Shown: in pieces, positions 42,230-51,446 of the stretch
Layout: each line of letters starts with the position of its first letter
Numbering within the stretch: the first letter of the stretch is position 1
Assembly: GCF_016862175.1 (NCBI RefSeq)
Contig: NZ_BOML01000006.1
Location: 186,001-250,000, forward strand
Direction of reading: 5' to 3'
Source of the DNA: Paractinoplanes durhamensis
GTDB lineage: Bacteria > Actinomycetota > Actinomycetes > Mycobacteriales > Micromonosporaceae
Length of the DNA stretch: 64,000 bases
Notes under the pieces: generated by a model
What the model saw: the letters and a program-made list of their open reading frames with translations, nothing else
Database searches by the model: none
Told to the model about the DNA's origin: nothing
Position numbers and translations under genes: made by a program

Positions 42230-42446
42230 GAAGTATCCCTTCGTCGGGGGCAATGACGCGGCACGTCCGGCCACCGGGGATGGTGGTGGGCGTGCCGCGA
42301 GCACCGCGACCACTCGGGCCGACAATTCGATCAACCTCGATCGAACTGGTGGCCCGACGTCGATCTCCGACGAAGATGACCACGCGATGGCGCTCGCCGA
42401 ACACCATGGCGCAGAGTGAAGTGGATGTGAAACGGTGGCGCGCTCT

Positions 42447-42462
42447 TGTGACTTTGCTCACA
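42447..42462. promoter_or_regulatory. Perfect CRP/GlxR-type site TGTGA-N6-TCACA
   Basis: TGTGACTTTGCTCACA lies in the 282-bp upstream region of the transglycosylase-like gene. The only other flanking gene (PIN-PhoH) ends there, so this region serves that gene alone. Both 5-bp arms are exact. Actinobacterial CRP relatives (Rv3676, GlxR) use TGTGAnnnnnnTCACA and control resuscitation-factor-type wall hydrolases. Nothing resembling a known riboswitch was seen in the rest of 42230-42511. Confidence 0.65.
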
Positions 42463-42511
42463 CTAAATTTGCGCGTAAACCGGGCGATAGTTCCCCAGCC
42501 CGAGTGTCACC

Positions 42512-43903
42512 TCAAAGAGGAATTTCCTCCAGCAGATCGGTGACCACTTCGGCGATCGGCGACCGTTCGGACCGCGTCAGCGTGACGTGCGCGAAGATCG
42601 GATGCCCCTTCAACGCCTCGATCACGGCAGTTACGCCGTCGTGTCGGCCGACGCGCAGATTGTCCCGTTGCGCGACGTCGTGGGTCAGGATGACCCGCGA
42701 ACCCTGGCCGATCCGGGAGAGGACGGTGAGCAGCACGTTGCGTTCCAGCGACTGCGCCTCGTCCACGATCACGAACGCGTCGTGCAGGCTGCGGCCGCGG
42801 ATGTGGGTCAGCGGCAGCACCTCGAGCATGCCGCGCGCCATGACCTCCTCCACGACGTTGGCGTGCACCACCGACCCGAGCGTGTCGAAGACCGCCTGCG
42901 CCCAGGGCGACATCTTCTCGTTCTCGGTGCCGGGCAGATAGCCCAGCTCCTGGCCACCCACCGCGTAGAGCGGGCGGAAGACGATCACCTTCTTGTGGCG
43001 GTTGCGTTCCATCGTCGCTTCCAGGCCGGCCATCAGGGCCAGCGCCGACTTACCGGTGCCGGCCCGGCCACCCAGCGAGACGATGCCGATCGACTCGTCC
43101 AGCAGGATGTCGAGCGCCACCCGCTGCTCGGCGGACCGGCCGCGCAGGCCGAACGCCTCCCGGTCACCGCGCACCAGCCGCACGGTCTTGTCCGGGTTGA
43201 CCCGGCCGAGGGCCGAGCCACGTGTGGAATGAATCACCAGGCCGGTGTGACAGGGCAGCTGCTCGGACTCCTCCAGCTCGAGCTCGTCACCCGCGTAGAG
43301 CGCCGCGACCTGTTCCTCGCCGAGCTTGAGATCGGCCATCCCGGTCCAGGTCGGGTCACTGGCCTGGCCGTGGCGGTATTCATCCGCCGTGAGGCCCACC
43401 GACGCCGCCTTCACCCGCAGCGGCATGTCCTTGCTGACCAGCGTGACATCGCGGCCCTCGGCGGCCAAGCCCAGCGCCACCGAGAGGATGCGGGTGTCGT
43501 TCGAGTCGTTGCGGAAGCCTTGCGGCAGAACGCTCTGATCAGCGTGGTTGAGCTCGACCCGGACGGTGCCGCCCTCGTCGTTGCAGAGCACCGGCTGATC
43601 CAGCCGGCCGTGCTTGATCCGCAACTCGTCCAGCATGCGCAGCGCCTGCCGCGCGAACCAGCCCAGCTCAGGATGATGCCGCTTGCCCTCCAACTCGGAG
43701 ATGACCACGAGCGGAACAATGACTTCGTGATCGGTGAACCGGCGGAACGCCGCCGGGTCGGACAGCAGGACCGAGGTGTCCAGAACAAAAACTCGGCCCG
43801 CTGGGGCCGGCTCCGCGTCAGCGTGGCGATCCCGGGAGGTGCGTCCCGTCGCGGCGCGGTTGCTGGTTTTGGTGCCCTCGGCGTCAGATCGGCGTGGTGT
43901 CAC
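42512..43903 (-). CDS. PIN-PhoH family protein (PhoH2-like RNA helicase/nuclease)
   Basis: 463 residues from GTG preceded by GGAG. An N-terminal PIN nuclease domain (about 38-180) carries [33 protein letters not shown] and [10 protein letters not shown]. The PhoH ATPase domain follows, with Walker [16 protein letters not shown], then [19 protein letters not shown], Walker [12 protein letters not shown] and [14 protein letters not shown]. Such fusions are described as RNA helicase-nucleases related to VapBC. TGACACC at the start fits GTG better than the far upstream ATG. Confidence 0.92.
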   Translation of the reverse strand: MTPRRSDAEGTKTSNRAATGRTSRDRHADAEPAPAGRVFVLDTSVLLSDPAAFRRFTDHEVIVPLVVISELEGKRHHPELGWFARQALRMLDELRIKHGRLDQPVLCNDEGGTVRVELNHADQSVLPQGFRNDSNDTRILSVALGLAAEGRDVTLVSKDMPLRVKAASVGLTADEYRHGQASDPTWTGMADLKLGEEQVAALYAGDELELEESEQLPCHTGLVIHSTRGSALGRVNPDKTVRLVRGDREAFGLRGRSAEQRVALDILLDESIGIVSLGGRAGTGKSALALMAGLEATMERNRHKKVIVFRPLYAVGGQELGYLPGTENEKMSPWAQAVFDTLGSVVHANVVEEVMARGMLEVLPLTHIRGRSLHDAFVIVDEAQSLERNVLLTVLSRIGQGSRVILTHDVAQRDNLRVGRHDGVTAVIEALKGHPIFAHVTLTRSERSPIAEVVTDLLEEIPL

Positions 43904-43974
43904 AGGCCTGCTCCAGGGGCGGGCGTGCAACCCGTCGACGCCCGCGGTCCGCACCTCCGGTCGCCCGGCACGTA

Positions 43975-44000
43975 CACGGGGTCGGATTGCGGGCCCCGTG
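43975..44000 (-). other. Hairpin in the phoH/otsB divergent region
   Basis: CACGGGG (43975-43981) pairs with CCCCGTG (43994-44000), extended by GTAC on both sides with a small offset. It lies about 70 bp upstream of the PIN-PhoH start and may be in its leader. The remaining 257-bp gap holds only the otsB -10 element (TAATCT, 44149-44154). Confidence 0.3.
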
Positions 44001-44160
44001 GCGTACTTGTCGCAGGTCCGGGCCTACCGTCTGGCTCGGGATGACCCCGCGCCATGACAAGAACGCTAGCGGTCAACTGCGGAACGCGGAAGTACACAAA
44101 ACTCATGGCACGCCAATTTCTCCGGCTCGCAACCGGACGTACGACGGGTAATCTGACCAC

Positions 44161-44979
44161 GTGGCTGAGACTCTGCGTCCGAACCGTCCGCTGAGCACCG
44201 CCGACGCCTGGGCCGTGACGGCCGGGCGAGCGGCCGAGACCACCTTCTTCTTCGACTTCGACGGGGTGCTGTCCCCCGTCACCGACGACCCCGACGCGTC
44301 GCAACCGGTCGACGCGGTGCCCGGCGTGCTGGAGCAGCTGGCCACCGCGGTCCGCCGGGTGGCGATCGTGTCGGCCCGGCCGGTCAGTTTCCTGCGGTCG
44401 CGGTTCGCCTCGCTGGAGCGGGTGGATCTCTACGGCCTCTACGGCCTCGAGGTCTGGCACGACGGCGCGGTCGTGACCGAGCCGGCCGCGCTGCCCTGGA
44501 TCCCGGCGATGAGCGATCTGGCCGACCGGGCCCGGGCCGAGCTGCCCGAGCAGATCCTTGTCGAGTTCAAGCGCCTCTCGGTGGCCCTGCACTACCGCAC
44601 CGCGCCGCAGCACGCGGCCGAGGTGGAGCGCTGGGGGCACGAGCAGGCCGAGCGGCTCGGGCTCAAGATCCAGGGCGGCCGGATGGTGGTCGAGCTGAAG
44701 CCCCCGGTCGATCAGGACAAGGGGATGGTCATCACCGAGGGCGTCCGCAACGCCGGCTGCGCCTGGTATTTCGGGGACGACATGTCCGACATCAAGGCGT
44801 TCGACGCGTTGCGCGCCCGGGAGGCGGTCGACCCCAAGTTCTTCGGCGTCGCGGTCGCGGTGGCCAACCCGGAGACCGGCGCCGAGGTCTCCAGCGCCGC
44901 CGACCTCACCCTCGACTCGCCCGACGCGGTGGCCGAGTTCCTCACCGACGGCCTGAGCCGCCTGACAGCGAAGAACTAG
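44161..44979 (+). CDS. otsB: Trehalose-6-phosphate phosphatase (HAD family)
   Basis: 272 residues from GTG, 6 nt after TAATCT (leaderless). HAD motif I is FFFDFDGVLSPVTDDPD, motif II the IVSARP segment, and the C-terminal acid pair lies in YFGDDMSDIKAFDAL. The cap region has LHYRTAPQHAAEVERW and GRMVVELKPPVDQDKG, as in OtsB. It dephosphorylates trehalose-6-phosphate. No otsA is in the window. The 3' end overlaps the convergent prenyltransferase by 4 bp. Confidence 0.9.
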   Translation: MAETLRPNRPLSTADAWAVTAGRAAETTFFFDFDGVLSPVTDDPDASQPVDAVPGVLEQLATAVRRVAIVSARPVSFLRSRFASLERVDLYGLYGLEVWHDGAVVTEPAALPWIPAMSDLADRARAELPEQILVEFKRLSVALHYRTAPQHAAEVERWGHEQAERLGLKIQGGRMVVELKPPVDQDKGMVITEGVRNAGCAWYFGDDMSDIKAFDALRAREAVDPKFFGVAVAVANPETGAEVSSAADLTLDSPDAVAEFLTDGLSRLTAKN

Positions 44980-45746
44980 GCGCCGTAACGGCGCTGCCGG
45001 CTTCCGTAGGATCGCAGCGCCCGGAGGAAGTCGATCCGGCGGAAGTCGGGCCAGTTGGCGTCGTGGAAGTAGAACTCCGAGTGCGCCGACTGCCACAGCA
45101 GGAAGCCGGAGAGCCGCTGCTCCCCGCTGGTGCGGATGACCAGGTCGGGGTCGGGCTGGCCGCGGGTGTAGAGGTGCTCGGCGATGTGCTCGACGTCGAG
45201 GATCTCGGCGAGCTCCTCGAGCGTGCCACCGCGGGCCGCGTGCTCGAACAGCAGCGAACGGACCGCGTCGGCGATCTCCCGCCGCCCGCCGTAGCCGACC
45301 GCCAGGTTGACCTCGACGCCGCCGGTGCGGTCGCGGGTCTTCTCCTGCGCGGCCTTCAGCGCGGTCGCGGTGTCGGCCGGCAGCACGTCGAGCGCGCCCA
45401 CCATCCGCAGCCGCCACGGGTTGCCGTCCTCGGCCAGCTCGGTGGCGAGGTCCTCGATGATCTTCACGAGCGGATCGAGCTCGGCGGCCGGCCGCTGCAG
45501 ATTGTCGGTGGCCAGCAGGTAGAGCGTGACGTGCTTGATGCCCGCCTGGTCACACCAGGTGAGCAACTCCTTGATCCGGGCGGCCCCGACGCGATGACCG
45601 TCGTTGGGGTCGACGAAGCCCATCTCGCGGGCCCAGCGCCGGTTTCCGTCGCACATGATGCCGACATGCTGAGGCACGGGCTTGCCGGCCAGCTTTCCAG
45701 CAAGCCGCCGCTCGTAAAAGGAATAGACCAAAGACCGGACGCCCAT
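44976..45746 (-). CDS. uppS: Isoprenyl transferase (cis-prenyltransferase)
   Basis: 256 residues. Catalytic D33 is in GIMCDGNRRWAREMG. The other conserved regions are HRVGAARIKELLTWCDQAG, LYLLATDNLQRP, VNLAVGYGGRREIADAVR and DPDLVIRTSGEQRLSGFLLWQSAHSE. It condenses IPP in cis on an allylic diphosphate, making a polyprenyl diphosphate for wall synthesis or a short Z-prenyl product. The exact chain length is uncertain as actinobacteria often encode two. TAGGGT lies 8 nt upstream of the ATG. Confidence 0.92.
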   Translation of the reverse strand: MGVRSLVYSFYERRLAGKLAGKPVPQHVGIMCDGNRRWAREMGFVDPNDGHRVGAARIKELLTWCDQAGIKHVTLYLLATDNLQRPAAELDPLVKIIEDLATELAEDGNPWRLRMVGALDVLPADTATALKAAQEKTRDRTGGVEVNLAVGYGGRREIADAVRSLLFEHAARGGTLEELAEILDVEHIAEHLYTRGQPDPDLVIRTSGEQRLSGFLLWQSAHSEFYFHDANWPDFRRIDFLRALRSYGSRQRRYGA

Positions 45747-45925
45747 CGCCCCAAACCCTAGCCCTGTCGGCTGCCGACGGCTTCGTCCGGGAGGCTAAAC
45801 CTTTGGTCACTTCATGCGTACGGGCGTCGCCGCCCCACGCCGGATATGACCGTTCCGTGGCGCACGTCCACGCGAGCTTCCGACCCACCTACGCCTGCTG
45901 CGGCGAGTGCGCTCCGTGCGTACAT

Positions 45926-45971
45926 AAAAAGCCTCGCTCCGCCCCGGCGGAAAGCCGAAGCGGAGCGAGGC
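45926..45971 (-). terminator. Rho-independent terminator of pckG
   Basis: GCCTCGCTCCGC (45931-45942) and GCGGAGCGAGGC (45960-45971) form a perfect 12-bp stem. On the minus strand it is followed by TTTTT (45930-45926). It lies 22 bp after the pckG stop. The remaining stretch up to the uppS start (45747-45925) shows no gene. Confidence 0.9.
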
Positions 45972-45992
45972 GATAAAGAGGGGTCGAGCGGG

Positions 45993-47801
45993 TCAAGCGT
46001 CGGCGAGGCGGGCGCGCAAGGCGTCCAGCTCGGCCCACAGGACGGCGGGGAGCTTGTCGCCGAACCTGGTGAACCACTCCGTGACCTGCGGGATCTCGGC
46101 CAGCCACTCGTCGCGGTCGACCCTGAGCACGGCGGCCAGGTCCTCGTCGCTGATGTCCAGGCCGGTCACGTCGAGCGCGCCCGGGGTCGGCACGTGCCCG
46201 ACCGGTGTCTCGATCGCCTCGCCCTTGCCGTCGAGACGCTCGACGATCCACTTGAGGACGCGGCTGTTCTCGCCGAAGCCGGGCCACAGGAACTGGCCCT
46301 GGTCGCCGCGGCGGAACCAGTTGACGTAGAAGACCTTGGGCAGCTTGGCGGCGTCGCCGGATGCGCCCTTGGCCATGTCGATCCAGTGCTGGAAGTAGTC
46401 GCCGGCGTGGTAGCCGATGAACGGCAGCATCGCCATCGGGTCGCGGCGCACCACGCCCACCTGGCCGACCGCCGCCGCCGTGGTCTCGCTGGAGAGCGTG
46501 GCCCCCAGGTAGACGCCGTGCACCCAGTCGCGGGCCTCGGCGACCAGCGGGATCGTGGTCTTGCGGCGGCCGCCGAAGAGGATCGCGTCGATCGGTACGC
46601 CGCGCGGGTCGTGGTACTCGTCCGCGAGGATCGGGCACTGCTCGATGGGCGTACAAAAACGGCTGTTGGGGTGGCTCGAAGGGTTTTCCGAATCCGGCGT
46701 CCAGTCGTGATTCTTCCAGTCCGTGAGGTGCGCGGGCGGCGTGCCCATGCCTTCCCACCAGATGTCGCCGTCGTCGGTCAGCGCCACGTTGGTGAAGACC
46801 GAGTTGCCCCGGGCGAGCGTGCGCATCGCGTTCGGGTTGGTATGGAAGTCGGTGCCGGGCGCGACGCCGAACAGCCCGAACTCGGGGTTGGTGGCCCAGA
46901 GCCGGCCGTCCTCGCCGAACCGCATCCAGGCGATGTCGTCGCCGACCGTCTCGACCTTCCAGCCGGGCAGGGTCGGCTGGAGCATGGCGAGGTTGGTCTT
47001 GCCGCAGGCCGACGGGAAGGCGCCGGCGATGTAACGGACCTGGCCCTCCGGCGAGGTCAGCTTCATGATCAGCATGTGCTCGGCGAGCCAGCCCTCGTCC
47101 CGGGCCGCGACGCTGGCGATGCGCAGCGCGTAGCACTTCTTGCCGAGCAGCGAGTTGCCGCCGTAGCCGGAACCGAACGACCAGATTTCCCGGGTCTCCG
47201 GGAAGTGCGAGATGTATTTCGTCTCGTTGCAGGGCCAGGCCGCGTCCTCCTGGCCGGGCTCGAGCGGCGCGCCGACCGAGTGCAGCGCCGGAACAAAGTC
47301 TTTTTCATCGCCCAGCGCCGCCAGGACCTCGGTCCCCATCCGGGTCATGATGCGCATGCTGGCCACGACGTACGGGCTGTCGGTGAGCTCCACACCGAAC
47401 ATCGGCGTCGGCGCGTCGAGCGGACCCATGCAGAACGGGACGACATACATCGTCCGGCCCTTCATGCAGCCCCGGTAGAGCTCCGTCATCGTCGACTTCA
47501 TCTCGGCCGGCGCCATCCAGTTGTTGGTGGGTCCGGCGTCGGCCTCGTCGACCGAGCAGATATAGGTGCTCTCCTCGACCCGGGCCACGTCGCCGGGGTC
47601 GGTACGGGCCCAGAACGAGTTGGGCTTCTTGGCCGGGTCGAGGCGAACCAGGGCGCCCGAGTCGACCAGGGCATCGGTGATGCCGGTCCATTCGGACTCC
47701 GAGCCGTCGCACCAGACGATCCGGTCGGGCGTGGTCAGGGCGGCTACCTCGTCGATCCAGGCGAGCAGGCGGGGATGCGAGGTGGGGGCGTCGTCGAGCA
47801 A
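45993..47801 (-). CDS. pckG: GTP-dependent phosphoenolpyruvate carboxykinase
   Basis: 602 residues from the TTG with AAGGAG six bases upstream, matching the usual family length of about 600. GTG 47879 or ATG 47870 would add about 25 residues without homology-like content. Key sites are [15 protein letters not shown], the P-loop [12 protein letters not shown] with its catalytic Cys, and [10 protein letters not shown] for metal binding. Nucleotide-loop phenylalanines lie near [14 protein letters not shown]. It converts oxaloacetate and GTP to PEP in gluconeogenesis. A T-run terminator follows. Confidence 0.93.
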   Translation of the reverse strand: MLDDAPTSHPRLLAWIDEVAALTTPDRIVWCDGSESEWTGITDALVDSGALVRLDPAKKPNSFWARTDPGDVARVEESTYICSVDEADAGPTNNWMAPAEMKSTMTELYRGCMKGRTMYVVPFCMGPLDAPTPMFGVELTDSPYVVASMRIMTRMGTEVLAALGDEKDFVPALHSVGAPLEPGQEDAAWPCNETKYISHFPETREIWSFGSGYGGNSLLGKKCYALRIASVAARDEGWLAEHMLIMKLTSPEGQVRYIAGAFPSACGKTNLAMLQPTLPGWKVETVGDDIAWMRFGEDGRLWATNPEFGLFGVAPGTDFHTNPNAMRTLARGNSVFTNVALTDDGDIWWEGMGTPPAHLTDWKNHDWTPDSENPSSHPNSRFCTPIEQCPILADEYHDPRGVPIDAILFGGRRKTTIPLVAEARDWVHGVYLGATLSSETTAAAVGQVGVVRRDPMAMLPFIGYHAGDYFQHWIDMAKGASGDAAKLPKVFYVNWFRRGDQGQFLWPGFGENSRVLKWIVERLDGKGEAIETPVGHVPTPGALDVTGLDISDEDLAAVLRVDRDEWLAEIPQVTEWFTRFGDKLPAVLWAELDALRARLADA

Positions 47802-48115
47802 GGCGATCTCCTTCGGTCGGCACTGACCAATGACCGATGACGGGCCGGAGAGGGCCCGCCCCGAGGTCATGGGAGTCACCTCAGACTAAGGCGACTGAGC
47901 GTGCTGTTCATCGGTTGTTTCTGTGGATAACCGCACAATCAACGGAACCTTTGCTTGCAGACGATCGATCCTTCGCCGCAAAGCGCAGATCTGCGCAGCA
48001 TCGCCATTTCAGCCATCCCACACCGGGCCGTTCGGTGGACTTCCGCAAATCGGACTAAACACCCTAAACTGCGAGTACCTGGTCTTTCCTCTCACTCCCG
48101 CTTCAGGAGGCAGGA
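47802..48115. promoter_or_regulatory. Divergent pckG / sigma-factor intergenic region
   Basis: 314 bp without a convincing gene. It holds the pckG ribosome site (AAGGAG), an in-frame upstream GTG/ATG stretch, and a TAGTCT -10-like hexamer on the minus strand (about 47887-47882). Opposite lies the AGGAGG site of the sigma-factor gene. One TGTGGATAA word (47922-47930) is DnaA-box-like but single. GC is lower than in the flanks. Confidence 0.45.
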
Positions 48116-48880
48116 ATGACGATCCCGGCTACCGAACCGGACTCGGACACCGACCTGCTGGCCGCGGTCCGGGCCGGCGACACCGCCGCATACGGGACGC
48201 TCTACGAACGCCACCGGGGCGCGGCCCGGCAGCTGGCGTTCGGGCTCGCCCGCGACCCGGCCGATGCCGACGACCTGGTGGCCGAGACGTTCGCCAAGGT
48301 GTTCGCATCCCTGCGGGCCGGCCGTGGGCCGCTGGTCGCCTTCCGCGCCTACCTGCACACGACGATGCGGCACGTCTGTTATCACCGGGCCCGGCGCGAT
48401 CGGCGGCTCGAGTTCACCGACGACCTCACTCGCTACGACGAGGGCGAGCCGTTCACCGACCCGGCCCTCGACCGGCTTGAGCGCGCGTACGCGGCCGCCG
48501 CGTTCAAGCAGCTGCCCGAACGGTGGCGGGACGTGCTGTGGCAGACCGCGGTCGAGGGAAACACGCCGGCCGAGGTGGCCGGCATGTTCGGCATGACGCC
48601 GAACGCGGTCGCCGTTCTCGCCCACCGGGCCCGGGAGGGCCTGCGCAGCCTCTACCTGCAGCAGCACGTCGCGGTCGCCGAACATCCGGAGTGCCGCTGG
48701 GCCGGCGACCGGCTCGGCGGCCACCTGCGCGGCCGGCTCGCCCCGCGGGACGCCAACCGGATGCGCGGTCATCTCGGCTGGTGCGGCGAATGCCGGGGAC
48801 GGTTCGCCGAAGTCAGCGAAATCGACGGCCTGCGTCACCGTCCGTATCGACAGCGTCACCATGCTGGATCAACCGGTTAA
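48116..48880 (+). CDS. ECF-type sigma factor with C-terminal zinc-finger extension
   Basis: 254 residues with AGGAGG before the ATG. Region 2 (about 10-90) shows LLAAVRAGDTAAYGTLYERH and RDPADADDLVAETFAKVF. Region 4 (about 120-180) shows AFKQLPERWRDVLWQTAVEG and AGMFGMTPNAVAVLAHRAREG. Residues about 190-240 add HPECRWAGDRLGGHLRGRL and MRGHLGWCGECRGRF, the H-x3-C-x2-C pattern of zinc-binding anti-sigma domains. The sigma factor may thus carry its own control module. No separate anti-sigma gene follows. Confidence 0.85.
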   Translation: MTIPATEPDSDTDLLAAVRAGDTAAYGTLYERHRGAARQLAFGLARDPADADDLVAETFAKVFASLRAGRGPLVAFRAYLHTTMRHVCYHRARRDRRLEFTDDLTRYDEGEPFTDPALDRLERAYAAAAFKQLPERWRDVLWQTAVEGNTPAEVAGMFGMTPNAVAVLAHRAREGLRSLYLQQHVAVAEHPECRWAGDRLGGHLRGRLAPRDANRMRGHLGWCGECRGRFAEVSEIDGLRHRPYRQRHHAGSTG

Positions 48881-48931
48881 GACTCGCCAACGAAAACCGC
48901 GGTCCGTGACTACCCCCGGTACAGTCGGGTC

Positions 48932-49480
48932 GTGCCCGAGACCTCGACGCCGCAGCCACGCAGCCTGCGGAGCAGACTCCGGGCACTGGTCCACGAGCTG
49001 AGCAAGTTCGGCACCGTCGGCGCCATCTCGTTCGCCATCGATCTGGCCATCTTCAACGTGCTGTTGCAGACCGGCGTCGAGACCCTGTTCGCCAAGACGA
49101 TCTCGACGGTGATCGCGACGACGGTCGCGTTCACCGGCAACCGTTTCTGGACCTGGCGGCACCGCGTCCACGACAACATGGCCCGGCAATACACCATGTT
49201 CTTCGTGCTGAACGCCATCGGCCTCGGCATCGGACTGTCCTGCCTCGCGATCAGCCACTACGGGCTCGGCCAGATCTGGCCCGCGTTGCAGACCCCGCTC
49301 GCCGACAACATCTCCGGCCAGCTGGTCGGCACCGCCGTGGGCACCCTTTTCCGGTTCTGGTCGTACCGCCGGTTCGTGTTCCGCGACACAACTCCCCCCG
49401 ATCAGGCCGCCACGGGGCAGCACTCCGGCCACCACGCGACTAACGTGGCTTCGCCTTCCCCCGTCCGTGACTCGGCGTGA
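48932..49480 (+). CDS. GtrA family membrane protein, copy 1
   Basis: 182 residues from GTG, 6 nt after TACAGT. Four membrane helices are predicted. Family motifs are FGTVGAISFAIDLAIFNVLL, the loop TGNRFWTWRHR and the C-terminal FRFWSYRRFVF. GtrA proteins are thought to move polyprenyl-linked sugars across the membrane for wall or teichoic decoration. No glycosyltransferase gene is adjacent. A second GtrA gene follows 26 bp later with its own leaderless start. Confidence 0.88.
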   Translation: MPETSTPQPRSLRSRLRALVHELSKFGTVGAISFAIDLAIFNVLLQTGVETLFAKTISTVIATTVAFTGNRFWTWRHRVHDNMARQYTMFFVLNAIGLGIGLSCLAISHYGLGQIWPALQTPLADNISGQLVGTAVGTLFRFWSYRRFVFRDTTPPDQAATGQHSGHHATNVASPSPVRDSA

Positions 49481-49506
49481 TCGCCCTTCCCCCGTAAGGT
49501 TGCCCA

Positions 49507-50028
49507 ATGCCCTCAGCAAGTCCGCTGACGGATCGCTTGCGCCGTCTTGCTCCCGAAGCCATCGCGTTCGGTGTCATCGGCGCCGCCAACACCCTGCTCT
49601 ACATGGCGATCACCTGGGCCGCCCTCTCGGTCGGCGCGGTCAAGGCGAGCATCATCGCGACGGTCGTGACGACGACCCTGGCGTACTTCGCGAACCGGTA
49701 TTGGACCTACCGCCATCACACGCGCACCGCGCTGCGGCGGGAGTACACGCTGTTCTTCGGCTTCAACCTGGTCGGCATGGTCATCCAGTCCGGCCTGGTG
49801 GCGATCGGCAAGTACGGTTTCGGCCTCACCGAGCAGCACGACGAGATCGCCTTCATGGGCGTGACCCTGGTCGGCATCGTGATCGCCACGGTGTTCCGCT
49901 TCTGGGCCTACCGCACGTTCGTCTTCCTGAAGCCGCCGGTCGACGGCCACGAGGCCGAGCTCGCCGAGCTGGACGCGATGGCCGGCTTCGCTGAGCTGTC
50001 CGCTTCCGAGCCCGAGCCGACCCGCTAG
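49507..50028 (+). CDS. GtrA family membrane protein, copy 2
   Basis: 173 residues, 6 nt after TAAGGT. It is a paralogue of the preceding gene with the same motifs: FGVIGAANTLLYMAITWAAL, FANRYWTYRHHTRTALRREY and FRFWAYRTFVFLKPP. Four membrane helices and an acidic cytoplasmic tail (AELAELDAMAGF) are present. The divergence between copies suggests different partners or a heterodimer. The stop overlaps the convergent PH-domain gene by 4 bp. Confidence 0.88.
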   Translation: MPSASPLTDRLRRLAPEAIAFGVIGAANTLLYMAITWAALSVGAVKASIIATVVTTTLAYFANRYWTYRHHTRTALRREYTLFFGFNLVGMVIQSGLVAIGKYGFGLTEQHDEIAFMGVTLVGIVIATVFRFWAYRTFVFLKPPVDGHEAELAELDAMAGFAELSASEPEPTR

Positions 50029-50600
50029 CGTTTGAACAACCCGCCGCGCTTTCGCTGCGGCGGCAGCTCCGGCTCCTCCTCGGGCTCCTCGTCCTCGTAG
50101 TCCTCCGGATTACGCAGGCGATCCTGCTCGATCACCTCGTAGAGCGCCGTCTGCACGTGGTTCGCCTGCGGCACGGCCGCGAGCACCGCCGCCTGGTCGC
50201 CGATCGAGTCGATGGTCAGCGTGCCCGAACCGAACATCCGGTCCAGCACCGTCTGGGTCATCAGGTGGTTGTCGATCCGGTTGAGCGGCAGGTCCCGCCG
50301 CGCCCGGGCGATCACCCCGTCCTGCAGCAGGACACGCTCGGTGGTCACCACGTAATGGGTGCAGCGCCAGATCACCAGCGGCACCGCACCGTACCGGATG
50401 CCGTAGTAACCCATGATCAGCGCGACCACGCCGAACGCCAGGAAACCGCCGTTGTTCTGCGGCAGCATGATCCAGGCCAGTGCCGTCGTCGACACCGCCA
50501 ACAGCACGACCGCGCCGGGGCGGATCGCCGTCTTCCAGTGCGGATGCAGGTGGAAGACGACCTCCTCCTCGTCGGTGAGGACCTCGTCCGGGAACGCCAC
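50025..50600 (-). CDS. Membrane PH-domain protein (bPH2/YdbS-like)
   Basis: 191 residues from GTG; TACGCT ends 6 nt upstream, favouring this start over one nine codons earlier. Two membrane helices (about 30-45, 50-68) are followed by the PH-like segment CTHYVVTTERVLLQDGVIAR and DLPLNRIDNHLMTQ. A Glu-rich then Arg/Lys-rich tail (YEDEEPEEEPELPPQRKRGG) follows. It is the DUF304/YdbS type, role unknown. It converges with GtrA copy 2 and lies 4 bp after birA on the same strand. Confidence 0.85.
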   Translation of the reverse strand: MAFPDEVLTDEEEVVFHLHPHWKTAIRPGAVVLLAVSTTALAWIMLPQNNGGFLAFGVVALIMGYYGIRYGAVPLVIWRCTHYVVTTERVLLQDGVIARARRDLPLNRIDNHLMTQTVLDRMFGSGTLTIDSIGDQAAVLAAVPQANHVQTALYEVIEQDRLRNPEDYEDEEPEEEPELPPQRKRGGLFKR

Positions 50601-50604
50601 GCGG

Positions 50605-51432
50605 TCAGCGTACGTGGAGCACGTCACCCGCCGAGACGCGATGGGTCCCGCCGTCAGCCGAACGGATCACCAACTGGCCGTCGCCGTCCACCGCGGTCGC
50701 CTCGCCGCGGATCTCGCCACCGCCGGGCAGCAGCACCCGCACCTCGCGGCCGATCGTCGAGCACCCCCGCCGGTACGCCGCGAGCAGGCCGGCCAGCTCG
50801 GCGTCGCCACCCGCGTCCCGCCAGCCGCCGTACCACCCGGCGATCCCGCGCAGCAGGGCCCGGAGCAGCGGGTCGCGGTCGGCCGAGGCCGCCCCGGCCA
50901 GCTTCAGCGAGGTCGCCGGCAGGCCGGTCGTCTCGGGCAACTCGTCGGCGCGGGTGCTCACGTTGAGTCCGATCCCGACCACCACCGCGTCGCCGGCCAC
51001 CTCGGCCAGGATCCCGGCGCACTTCCCTTTGCCCACCAGCAGGTCGTTCGGCCATTTGAGGCCGGCTTCCACCTCGGCGACCCGCTGCACCGCCTCCAGC
51101 AGCGCCACCCCCGCCAGCAGCGGCAACCACCCGTAACCGCCGGTCGGGACGGCCGGGCCCGGCCGTAGCAGCACGCTCAGCGTGAGGCCGGCCCGCGGCG
51201 GGGACGTCCACTGCCGGTCGCGGCGGCCCCGGCCGGCCGTCTGCCGCTCGGCCACCACCACCAGCCCTTCGGGCTCGCCCCGCATCGCGGCCGCGGCGAC
51301 ATCGGCGTTGGTGGAGGCGGTCTCGGCGCGCACGTCGATGCGCGTCCACAGACTTTCCGGGGTGACCAGGGCCCGCTCCAGCCCGCGCGACGACAGCGGC
51401 GGGCGGTCCAGGTCGGTATAGGGGGACGCCAT
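50605..51432 (-). CDS. birA: Biotin-[acetyl-CoA-carboxylase] ligase
   Basis: 275 residues, catalytic and C-terminal domains only, without the DNA-binding domain of E. coli BirA. Motifs are AETASTNADVAAAAMRGEPE, the ATP/biotin loop VVVAERQTAGRGRRDRQW, and LKWPNDLLVGKGKCAGILAE, which holds the catalytic Lys region. The C-terminal SH3-like part ends GDVLHVR. It attaches biotin to acyl-CoA carboxylase alpha subunits, consistent with the accD/accE genes nearby. TAGGCT lies 6 nt before the ATG. Confidence 0.93.
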   Translation of the reverse strand: MASPYTDLDRPPLSSRGLERALVTPESLWTRIDVRAETASTNADVAAAAMRGEPEGLVVVAERQTAGRGRRDRQWTSPPRAGLTLSVLLRPGPAVPTGGYGWLPLLAGVALLEAVQRVAEVEAGLKWPNDLLVGKGKCAGILAEVAGDAVVVGIGLNVSTRADELPETTGLPATSLKLAGAASADRDPLLRALLRGIAGWYGGWRDAGGDAELAGLLAAYRRGCSTIGREVRVLLPGGGEIRGEATAVDGDGQLVIRSADGGTHRVSAGDVLHVR

Positions 51433-51446
51433 CAACCGAGCCTAGA

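Noticed and set aside
42230..42511. ydaO-type (c-di-AMP) riboswitch before the wall hydrolase, as found for related genes
   Set aside because: The expected conserved blocks were not found on the minus strand. Only the CRP-type dyad stands out.
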